Assembly: GCA_003131945.1 (NCBI GenBank) | Contig: PKWD01000041.1 | Span: 2,586-19,518 of the forward strand | Direction of reading: 5' to 3' | Length of the DNA stretch: 16,933 bases | DNA from: Acidimicrobiaceae bacterium | GTDB taxonomy: Bacteria > Actinomycetota > Acidimicrobiia > Acidimicrobiales > UBA8190 | In this document: in pieces, positions 1 to 6,842 of the stretch | Numbering within the stretch: the first letter of the stretch is position 1 | Layout: each line of letters starts with the position of its first letter | Program-made: the position numbers and the translations under genes | Notes under the pieces: generated by a model | Seen by the model: only the letters and a program-made list of their open reading frames with translations | Told to the model about the DNA's origin: nothing | Database searches by the model: none

Positions 1-64
1 CTTTGAGTAAAGTCCCTGCTCAGATGCCTCGCGGGGCGGGAAAGCGTTCGGGTGGGAGGGCGCC

Positions 65-556
65 ATGTTCATGAGGGAGATCGACACCACGTCGGTGACG
101 CCGGGGCCGACACCGACGGTCGATGTGGGCCTGTCGTTGGAACATCAGGTGCAGAACGGGTTGAACCTCATCCTGCCCCTGAAGAACCCGACACAGATGC
201 CGGCGTTGATGGCCGCCATCGCCGCCGCCAAGCCTCAGGTGTACCAGGCGCTCACCGATCTGCATTACATCCACTTCGCCCGGTTCCTGCCCATGCCCGA
301 CGGCGCCAACCTTCTGGTGGTCACCTCCTACGACGGCGATCTCGACTCCTACGTCATGGACTTCGTGGCCGTGCTCGGCGACGTGTTCACCGAGATCCTC
401 ACCTATGTGCGCAATGCCCCTCGGCTGCCGGTGACGGCCTATCCGGTCGAGTTCGTGCAGTTTGTCCAGGCCCACAACGTCTCGCTGGCCGGCGTGTGGT
501 CCGCCTACCCCGACCTCACCCTCATCGACATCCTGACGGCGACCCGCCCTGGCTAG
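65..556 (+). CDS. Conserved-looking protein of unknown function, first gene of a DyP-P450 unit
   Basis: 163 aa, family not recognised with certainty. ATG at 65 is preceded by GGGAGGG at 54-60 with 4-5 nt spacing; an in-frame ATG at 71 is possible but badly spaced. No signal peptide or transmembrane segment is evident. The middle (about residues 60-110) alternates a hydrophobic strand with acidic turns: LHYIHFARFLPMP, then LLVVTSYDGDLDSYVMDF, then a hydrophobic helix. That pattern suggests a ferredoxin-like alpha/beta fold, the half-unit from which DyP peroxidases are themselves built; this is inference only. The stop is 21 nt before the DyP peroxidase start, on the same strand, so the two are probably co-transcribed. 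A partner or accessory role to the peroxidase is plausible but unproven. Confidence is high that it is a gene and low for any function. Confidence 0.8.
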   Translation: MFMREIDTTSVTPGPTPTVDVGLSLEHQVQNGLNLILPLKNPTQMPALMAAIAAAKPQVYQALTDLHYIHFARFLPMPDGANLLVVTSYDGDLDSYVMDFVAVLGDVFTEILTYVRNAPRLPVTAYPVEFVQFVQAHNVSLAGVWSAYPDLTLIDILTATRPG

Positions 557-564
557 CGGCCCAC

Positions 565-572
565 GAAGGAGG
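565..572 (+). promoter_or_regulatory. Strong ribosome binding site fixing the DyP peroxidase GTG start
   Basis: GAAGGAGG lies 5 nt before the GTG at 578. It is the best Shine-Dalgarno match in this operon and settles the start of the peroxidase gene. Confidence 0.75.
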
Positions 573-577
573 CGGCG

Positions 578-2002
578 GTGACACTCGAACTCACTGACAT
601 CCAGGCCAACGTCCTGCGCGGCTACCGGGCCAACCACGCTCGCCACTTCGCCTTGTCCCTGCCGACGCCCGCCGCCGGCGCCAGTCTGCTGGCGTCGATC
701 ACCACCGGCACTGACGCCACCTGCCCGCAGGTGAGCACCGCTGAGACGTGGGACACCAAGCCCGACTACTGCCTCAACGTCGCCTTCACGAGCGCCGGCC
801 TCACCGCCTGCGGTGTGCCCACGGCGACGCTGGCGGCGTTCCCGGCGGCCTTCCAACAGGGCTCGGCGGCCCGATCGGCCATGCCGGCGACCGGCCCTGA
901 CGACGTCGGTCTGGGCGACATCGGCACCAGTGCACCGGACAACTGGATCCTCGGCGGGATCCGGTCGGGTCCCGTCCACGTCCTGGTCTCGCTGGCCACC
1001 GGAAACTCGGAGTCTCTCGAGACGCGCTCGACCCAGCTGCGCGCCCAACTGGCCGCCCACGCCGTAGTCGAGGTCTCGCACCACGACGCCACGGCCCTCC
1101 CGGCCGGCACAGTGCACTTCGGCTACCGGGACGGCATCTCCCAGCCGTGGATCGACGGCACTCCGGGCCCGCGACCGCAGGACCTCCAACCGACCGTTCC
1201 CACCGGTGACTTCCTACTGGGGAAGGGCTACCGCAACCACTACCGGGGCAACTTCCTGGGCGCCATCCCCGACATCCTCGGGAACAACGGCACGTACTCG
1301 GCCTTCCGCATCCTGCGCCAAGACGTCGCTGCCTTCGAACAATTCCTGGCGCTCAGCGCCAAGCGCTGGCGCCTCGATCCCGAACTGGTGGCGGCCAAGC
1401 TGCTCGGACGCTGGCGAAACGGCGTCCCCCTGATCCTGTCGCCCGAGACCGCCGACCCGCCTCGCAAGGTCACCAACGCCAGGATCAACGAGTACGACTA
1501 CGCGCCGGACCCCGACCACCCCGCCCAGTTCGACGACGACATTGGGCTCCGGTGCCCCATCGGGGCGCACATGCGCCGCCTCAACCCCCGGGGTGCCCTG
1601 GTGATGGGTCAACCGCACAGCCGACGCATCGTCCGGCGCGGCGTGCCATATGGACCGGCGTTCGACCCGGCCAACCCCGAGGACGGCATCGAACGCGGCC
1701 TGATCGGCCACTTCTTCTGCGGGGATCTCGAGAGCCAGTTCGAATTCATGCATCGGGTGTGGGTCAACCAGGACATCGCCACCTCCGGCCTGCGGGGGTC
1801 GCGCGATCCGTTCCTCGGAGCCCAATCCGACGGCGGGGGCCGGTTCGTCATGCGCACGCCCGACACCCGAGATCCGGTCATCCTCGACGACCTGCCGCGG
1901 CTCGTCCACACGCGGGGCAGCCTGTACTGCTTCCTCCCCGGCATCGGCGCGCTCCGCTATCTGGCCAACGTGGCCACCGGCCGCAACCCGGAGACACCGT
2001 GA
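578..2002 (+). CDS. DyP-type heme peroxidase (cytoplasmic, long C/D-like form)
   Basis: 474 aa, GTG start. DyP peroxidases use heme and H2O2 to oxidise dyes, phenolics and other bulky donors. The signature GxxDG motif is GYRDG at residues 182-186, with D185 as the distal catalytic acid. The proximal heme ligand is H331 in CPIGAHMRRLNPR. An Arg in RRIVRRGVPYG (R353 or R354) should be the distal arginine. LLGRWRNGVPL (about 275-285) and the GHFF...FEFMHRVWVNQ stretch (about 377-397) are typical of the longer DyP subfamilies, as is the total length. No Tat signal is seen at the N-terminus, so it probably acts in the cytoplasm. The stop TGA overlaps the GTG of the P450 (GTGA at 1999-2002), indicating translational coupling. 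The family is secure; the substrate is unknown. Confidence 0.95.
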   Translation: MTLELTDIQANVLRGYRANHARHFALSLPTPAAGASLLASITTGTDATCPQVSTAETWDTKPDYCLNVAFTSAGLTACGVPTATLAAFPAAFQQGSAARSAMPATGPDDVGLGDIGTSAPDNWILGGIRSGPVHVLVSLATGNSESLETRSTQLRAQLAAHAVVEVSHHDATALPAGTVHFGYRDGISQPWIDGTPGPRPQDLQPTVPTGDFLLGKGYRNHYRGNFLGAIPDILGNNGTYSAFRILRQDVAAFEQFLALSAKRWRLDPELVAAKLLGRWRNGVPLILSPETADPPRKVTNARINEYDYAPDPDHPAQFDDDIGLRCPIGAHMRRLNPRGALVMGQPHSRRIVRRGVPYGPAFDPANPEDGIERGLIGHFFCGDLESQFEFMHRVWVNQDIATSGLRGSRDPFLGAQSDGGGRFVMRTPDTRDPVILDDLPRLVHTRGSLYCFLPGIGALRYLANVATGRNPETP

Positions 2003-3204
2003 CACCGACCTGGGATCCGGCCACCTTCAATCCGCACAATCCCGCTTTCCTGGCCGATCCCTATCCGACGTACGCCCAGTTCCGGGAGCACGCACCGATC
2101 TCGGTGGTGCAGCCCTACGGGAGCGCCTGGGTTTTCCGGTTCGCCGACGCCCGCCAGATCCTCGATGACAGCGTCACATTCCTCAAGAATCCGCCCGCCG
2201 GCAGCCGGGCACCCGCCTCCGGTCTGTTCTCGATGGGCGCCAACCTGCCCATCGGGCTCTTCGGTTCGGACCCGCCTCGTCACACCGAGCTGCGCCAGAT
2301 ACTCGAACCATTGTTCATGGAGGCCATCGCGCCGGCCGCCGATGTGGCCACCGCCACGGCCGGCCAGCTCCTGGCTCCCCTGCAGCACACCGCCCGGATG
2401 GAGCTCGTGTCGGACTACGCCATCCCCCTTCCGTCAGCCGTGCTCTTCACCATCATGGGCATCCCCTCCGACCACTGGCCGGTGCTCCTGCAGTGGATCG
2501 GAACGATGGTGGCCGCTCATGACATCACGCAGTCCCTCACGCTGCGGGCGCTGGGGGCCACATGCGCCATGGCCCTCAACACCTACTTCGAAGAGTGGGT
2601 CCTGCAATGCCGGGGCACGCCTCACGCGGGCTTGATCGGCGAGATGTGCCAGTCCATCGGTGGCCCCGAGGGACTGACCGCCGAAGACGTCCAGGTCTGC
2701 TGCTCGGACTTTGCCTTCGCCGGCTACCTCTCGACCACCTTCCTCATCGGCACCGGGCTCCGCCATCTTCTGGAGAATCCAGACCAGGCCGCGTTGCTGC
2801 GCGCCGAGCCGACCTTGATGCACAACGCCGTCGAGGAGATGCTCCGCTATGACGGTCCGGTCCAGGTGCTCGACCGGGTGGTGGCCACCGACACCGAGCT
2901 CGGCGGTATCCCGCTCCCGGCCGGCACCAAGGTCACCGCCGTGATCGGTTCGGCCAACCACGATCCGTCGGCCTTCGCCGACCCCGACGCCTTCCGGATC
3001 CAACGCGACGATGCATCCCAGCTCAGCTTCGGCGACGGCATCCATCACTGCATCGGCGCCCCCCTGGCGCGCATCGTGACTCCCATCGCCTTCACCGCAC
3101 TGCTGGAGCTGCCGTCCCTCGCCGTCGGTGGACTGGTGCAATGGCAGACCGACCCCTACCTGCGGGCCATGACCAACTTCCCCCTGAGCCTGGGCGCCAC
3201 CTAA
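1999..3204 (+). CDS. Cytochrome P450 with atypical I-helix
   Basis: 401 aa. The frame is open upstream to 1552 inside the peroxidase gene, but the real start is the GTG at 1999, which overlaps the peroxidase stop; P450-like sequence begins right there. Visible landmarks are the C-helix DPPRHTELR (91-99), the K-helix ExxR as E280/R283, and the heme loop FGDGIHHCIGAPLAR with the thiolate ligand C351. The I-helix reads AGYLSTT at 241-247, where most P450s have AGxETT or GxDT. The acid is therefore Leu244, and the O2-activating Thr position is Ser245, with Thr246 following. In the family this pair normally delivers protons for O-O cleavage, so this enzyme may use peroxide or catalyse non-standard chemistry. 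No ferredoxin or ferredoxin reductase gene lies beside it; the neighbour is a peroxidase. The family is secure; the substrate is unknown. Confidence 0.95.
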   Translation: MTPTWDPATFNPHNPAFLADPYPTYAQFREHAPISVVQPYGSAWVFRFADARQILDDSVTFLKNPPAGSRAPASGLFSMGANLPIGLFGSDPPRHTELRQILEPLFMEAIAPAADVATATAGQLLAPLQHTARMELVSDYAIPLPSAVLFTIMGIPSDHWPVLLQWIGTMVAAHDITQSLTLRALGATCAMALNTYFEEWVLQCRGTPHAGLIGEMCQSIGGPEGLTAEDVQVCCSDFAFAGYLSTTFLIGTGLRHLLENPDQAALLRAEPTLMHNAVEEMLRYDGPVQVLDRVVATDTELGGIPLPAGTKVTAVIGSANHDPSAFADPDAFRIQRDDASQLSFGDGIHHCIGAPLARIVTPIAFTALLELPSLAVGGLVQWQTDPYLRAMTNFPLSLGAT

Positions 3205-3245
3205 CAGCAACGCCCCATCGGCGTACGAGCAGCTTCACAGATGAC

Positions 3246-3288
3246 CACGACGGCCGACGAGATGCGATCGGCCCCGGACAGGGTCGTG
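3246..3288. terminator. Possible bidirectional terminator hairpin between convergent genes
   Basis: This lies in the 88-bp gap between the P450 stop (3204) and the regulator stop (3293). The inner stem is GGCCGA (3252-3257) with TCGGCC (3268-3273); the outer arms are CACGAC (3246-3251) and GTCGTG (3283-3288), with a 9-nt bulge on one side. There is no clear T-tract, only CTTGTTA after the stem on the plus strand. It suits a convergent junction, but the evidence is structural only. Confidence 0.3.
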
Positions 3289-3292
3289 CTTG

Positions 3293-6200
3293 TTATCGGT
3301 CCAGGAGTTGCAGAGCGGCGGCGGCGCGGCGCGCCACGGTCCCGTACCCCTGGGCCGTGGCCGCGGTGTGCGCTCTCACGAGAAGGTCCGACGCCTTCTC
3401 GGCGTCGCCCGGAGCCTGGCGCTCGGCCAGCATCCTCCCCCAGGAGAGGTCCGTCCGGGCGGCGAAGAACGTGGCGTCCATCCGGACACTCGATGCCGCC
3501 GATTGGGCGAAATACTCGTCCGCTTCGTCGAAGCGGCCGAGAACGGTGGCCAGCCCACCGAGAAAGTGACTCACCGGACCGGCGGCCGACACCCCTCCGA
3601 GTGTGGACAACTGATCGGCCCAGGGAGAGAGCTGGTCCAACAGGGGCCCGGCATAGTGCGGCTCCCGGCATTCGATGGCGGCTTCGGCGTAGGAAACCAT
3701 TCCGGTGATCCACACCGGATCGGGCGACAGAGTGAAGTCTGTCGCCGCCAACCTGTCCAGTACCTGACGGGCGTCGTCGGTGCGGTCGCCTTCCACGTGG
3801 GCCATGGCCAGGACCCCGGCGATCATCCCCGGGGCGATGTCATGGGTATCGGCTTCCGTCTGCTCGATGAGCGGAACCAGATCACTGAGGGTTCCGCGTT
3901 GCATGTTCACGAACATGAACTGGGCCCCGAAGAACATCACCGCGTCGGCCTGACCGCTGTCGTTGCCGATCTGCAGTGCTTCGGTGGCCAGTTGCTCCGC
4001 CCGGTCGGTGTCGCCGGCGATCAAGGCCCGGGTGGCACGCCGATACGTGTGCCACCAGTTCAAGTTCGGCTGGTCGAGCTGCTCGGCCAGGGACCCCGCC
4101 ATCTCCAAGCAGCGGTCCATCTCGTCGATGTCCCCGGCCCGGGCGGCGGTCTCCAGGCGCCACCCGGCGGCCAGGAAGACGAGCACCGGATCACCGAGCC
4201 GTTCGGCGCGCACCAGGGCGTCGTTCGTCCGGGCGAGCGACTGCTCGAGCAGGGGCGGCACGGACAGCGGGTACGAGACGAGATTCAAGACCCGCACGAT
4301 GGTGGTGTCGTCACCCGATGATCCGGCGATGGCCACGGCCTCGTCGGCCAGAGCCTGGCGGCGTTCGAGTGAGCTGCCGTAGGCCAGTTCCGCACACAGG
4401 GTGGCGAGCACAAGGGCCCGGTCGGGAGCGTCGCCGGAAATCCGATCGAGGGCCAGCTCCAGGATCTCGACCTTGTCGGCGTCGATGCCGTCGGTGGAGC
4501 TGAAGAAACCACGGTTGTTGGCCAGGCCGGCCGCCACCAGTCGCTCGGTGTCGCCGAGGTCGGCCGCCCGGCGACCGGCACTGAGAAGGGTGCCACGGTA
4601 GGCAGGGTCCCCGGTCTGGCGTTGGGCGGTGCCCAGTCCGATGGCCAGGTCGATGCCGAGGACAGGATCCAAATCGCTGGCCTGGGGGTAGAGGTCGAGG
4701 GCCTGGGCGTAGTAGCGAAGGGCGTCGGCCGGAGCGAGGGCACTGAGGGCGGCATCGCCCGCCTGTCGGGAATAGCTCATGGCCTTGGCCACGTCGACCG
4801 GTTGGGTGGCGCTGAACCAGTGGCGGGCCAGTTCGCCCACCCGCGACCCGGGTCGGTCGCCACAGAGATCCTCCAGGGCCTCGGCTACCTGTCGGTGCGC
4901 CCGTGCTCGGCGGGTGGGGCCCAGATCCTCATACAAGGTGTGCTGGATGAGAGCGTGGGCAAAGTTGTAATGCCCCGGGGTGTCGGCCACCTCGCGCACC
5001 AGGGCCACGGCCGCCGCCGCGTCGAGGATGTCGAGCAACTCGTCCTCGGTCGTCTTCGTGGCCCTGGCCAGGACATCGAGATCGAAGTCACGACCGATGA
5101 CGGCCGCCAACGACAACGCCCGCTCGGCGTCTCGTCCCAGTCGCACGACACGACCACCGATCACCTCGCGCACGCTGTCGGGCAGGGTCAACTGCTCCAG
5201 AGAGTCCTCGGCCACCCAACGCCCGGTGGCGTCCTGGTAGATGGCCCCGGTCTCCGACAGATGACGGAGCATCTCGCTCACGAAGAACGGATTGCCGTCG
5301 GTCTCGCGGTACACGGCATGGGCCAGATCCACTCCTGCTTCGTCGAGGGTCTGACCGGCGGCGGCCTCCACGAACGAGACCACCCCGTTGTCGTCCAGCC
5401 CCGTCAACTCGATGCGAGAGACGTCGCCCTGTCGTCGGAGCAGACCCAGAGTGTCCCGCAGGACATGGGCCTGGGACAGCTCGCTGTCGCGATAGGCGCC
5501 GAGCACGAGCACCCGCATGGACTGCTCGGCGGCCATCAGGTGGTGCAGGAGCAGGAGGCTTCCCTTGTCAGCCCACTGGAGGTCGTCGAGGACAAGGACC
5601 ACGGGCTGGTGCAGCGACACCGTGGCCAACAGTCCGACGGCGGCGGCGAAGAGCAGGAAACGCTCGGTGTCGGTATCGGTGGCCTTCGACGGTGGGAGGT
5701 CCGGCATCCTGCTGGCGAGGGACGGGACCAGGCGTGACAGTTCGGACCCGTGGGCCTCGATGTGGGCGACGAGCTGGTCCTCGGTGGCATGGGTGACGTA
5801 GTGCCCGAGAGCCTCGGCGAAGAGCTGGTACGGGGTGGCGAGATCCTCCTCGCAATGCCCGAAAAGGACGCAGGCCCCGTTGTCGAAAGCAGTCCGGGAC
5901 GCTTCGGCCACCAGAGTGGTCTTGCCCTGGCCGGCCTCGCCCGAGATGAGAAGGACCTGGCGTCCCCCGCCCTCGGCCACGCGCTTGATGGCGTCTGTCA
6001 ACGCCCCCGTCTCGACCTCGCGCCCCACCACACCCACGGCAGGGCGAATGGCCAGACGCGCCGGCAGAGGAATGGTGGCCCCGCTGTCGGAACGGCCGAG
6101 GGGTTCCCAGAGCACCTCAACGGCCCCCACCGGGTCGGGCAGGCCCTTCAGGGTCAACGACCCGAGGGCCCGGCACTGGTGGCGGCTGCGCCGACCGGCC

Positions 6201-6610
6201 ATGGCCCGCACCACGTCGGCGGCGAGGACCTGGCCACCCTCGCAGTGGGCACAGAGACGGGCCGCCTCGATCACGGGATCCCCGAAGTAGTCGTCGTCCT
6301 CTCGGCTGACCTCGCCCCCGCTCAGCCCCACCCGCAGAGCCACCGAGTGCTCCCGGTCGCGGTTGTCACGTTCGACGCCCTGTTGCATGGCCACGGCACA
6401 GGCCATCGCCGCCGAGGCGGAGCCGAAGACAACCATGACGCCGTCACCGAGGTTCTTCACCTCGGTGCCGCCGGCCTCGGCCAGGGACTGGCGCAGTATC
6501 GAGAAGTGGCTCCGACGGACCTCGTCGGCCGCTTCAGGCGACAGACGTTGCGACAGCTCTGTCGAGCCGACCACATCGGTGAACAGGATGGCCACGTTCT
6601 CGATGGTCAA
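3293..6610 (-). CDS. Large regulator: class III cyclase-like domain, ATPase, TPR-like tail
   Basis: 1105 aa. The frame is open back to 6973, but cyclase homology begins only after a TTG at 6610, which has AGGGGGGAG 7 nt upstream; I take that as the start. Residues 5-140 resemble a class III adenylate/guanylate cyclase: FTDVVGST carries metal Asp12, and VKNLGDG carries K52 and metal Asp56. DYFGDPVIEAARL (107-119) keeps Asp107 and Arg118, but Ile114 sits where the transition-state Asn is expected, so activity may be weak or lost. An ATPase domain follows, with Walker A GEAGQGKTT (224-232) and Walker B VVLVLDDLQWAD (337-348). Roughly residues 650-1105 are Ala/Leu-rich helical repeats of TPR type. 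No C-terminal LuxR HTH is present, unlike LAL regulators. It is probably a signalling or protein-interaction switch; its ligand and target are unknown. Confidence 0.9.
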   Translation of the reverse strand: MTIENVAILFTDVVGSTELSQRLSPEAADEVRRSHFSILRQSLAEAGGTEVKNLGDGVMVVFGSASAAMACAVAMQQGVERDNRDREHSVALRVGLSGGEVSREDDDYFGDPVIEAARLCAHCEGGQVLAADVVRAMAGRRSRHQCRALGSLTLKGLPDPVGAVEVLWEPLGRSDSGATIPLPARLAIRPAVGVVGREVETGALTDAIKRVAEGGGRQVLLISGEAGQGKTTLVAEASRTAFDNGACVLFGHCEEDLATPYQLFAEALGHYVTHATEDQLVAHIEAHGSELSRLVPSLASRMPDLPPSKATDTDTERFLLFAAAVGLLATVSLHQPVVLVLDDLQWADKGSLLLLHHLMAAEQSMRVLVLGAYRDSELSQAHVLRDTLGLLRRQGDVSRIELTGLDDNGVVSFVEAAAGQTLDEAGVDLAHAVYRETDGNPFFVSEMLRHLSETGAIYQDATGRWVAEDSLEQLTLPDSVREVIGGRVVRLGRDAERALSLAAVIGRDFDLDVLARATKTTEDELLDILDAAAAVALVREVADTPGHYNFAHALIQHTLYEDLGPTRRARAHRQVAEALEDLCGDRPGSRVGELARHWFSATQPVDVAKAMSYSRQAGDAALSALAPADALRYYAQALDLYPQASDLDPVLGIDLAIGLGTAQRQTGDPAYRGTLLSAGRRAADLGDTERLVAAGLANNRGFFSSTDGIDADKVEILELALDRISGDAPDRALVLATLCAELAYGSSLERRQALADEAVAIAGSSGDDTTIVRVLNLVSYPLSVPPLLEQSLARTNDALVRAERLGDPVLVFLAAGWRLETAARAGDIDEMDRCLEMAGSLAEQLDQPNLNWWHTYRRATRALIAGDTDRAEQLATEALQIGNDSGQADAVMFFGAQFMFVNMQRGTLSDLVPLIEQTEADTHDIAPGMIAGVLAMAHVEGDRTDDARQVLDRLAATDFTLSPDPVWITGMVSYAEAAIECREPHYAGPLLDQLSPWADQLSTLGGVSAAGPVSHFLGGLATVLGRFDEADEYFAQSAASSVRMDATFFAARTDLSWGRMLAERQAPGDAEKASDLLVRAHTAATAQGYGTVARRAAAALQLLDR

Positions 6611-6616
6611 GAAACA

Positions 6617-6625
6617 CTCCCCCCT
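6617..6625 (-). promoter_or_regulatory. Ribosome binding site deciding the TTG start of the cyclase-ATPase
   Basis: Minus-strand AGGGGGGAG lies 6 nt before the TTG at 6610. It favours this start over the ATG at 6973, which would add 121 residues of low-complexity, non-homologous sequence. Confidence 0.6.
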
Positions 6626-6634
6626 GCCAACACC

Positions 6635-6664
6635 ACCGTAGCGACGGCCGCACCGGCCTGCCAG
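6635..6664 (-). promoter_or_regulatory. Candidate promoter for the cyclase-ATPase gene
   Basis: Reading the minus strand, CTGGCA (plus 6659-6664) and TACGGT (plus 6635-6640) are separated by 18 nt and placed so that transcription would begin shortly before the ribosome binding site. The match to TTGACA/TANNNT is moderate. The rest of the 232-bp divergent gap (6611-6842) holds no recognisable gene. Confidence 0.35.
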
Positions 6665-6788
6665 GAGGAACAGTGCCGACCTGGTGCCCGGTCGTTGGGC
6701 AATGCACAGCCGATCGTCGGCCCAGCCATCGGTACGGCCGAGGCCGGCGGTGGAGCTCGTCGCCCCACATCTCTCGACCCGACCGTTA

Positions 6789-6809
6789 CGGTGGCACCGG
6801 GAGCCACCG
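6789..6809. promoter_or_regulatory. Inverted repeat in the divergent gap, possible operator
   Basis: CGGTGGC (6789-6795) and GCCACCG (6803-6809) are perfect 7-bp arms around a 7-nt spacer, about 35 bp before the oxidoreductase start. TACGGT at 6787-6792 overlaps the left arm and could be a -10 element for the plus-strand gene. GC-rich DNA yields such repeats by chance, so this is only a candidate. Confidence 0.25.
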
Positions 6810-6842
6810 GTTCCGACGGCGTCTTCACGAAAGGGGACCGAA

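Noticed and set aside
578..700. Tat signal peptide on the DyP peroxidase
   Set aside because: The N-terminus MTLELTDIQANVLRGYR has no twin-arginine motif followed by a hydrophobic stretch.
1552..1998. Start of the P450 frame inside the peroxidase gene
   Set aside because: Overlaps the peroxidase by about 450 bp with Arg/Pro-rich shadow sequence; P450 homology begins at the GTGA overlap.
2719..2739. P450 as a CYP152-type fatty-acid peroxygenase
   Set aside because: The CYP152 Arg-Pro signature in the I-helix is not present, so that specific family is not supported even though peroxide use remains possible.
3293..3500. LuxR-type HTH at the regulator's C-terminus
   Set aside because: The final residues are Ala-rich helical repeat and end with ALQLLDR; no HTH signature is seen.
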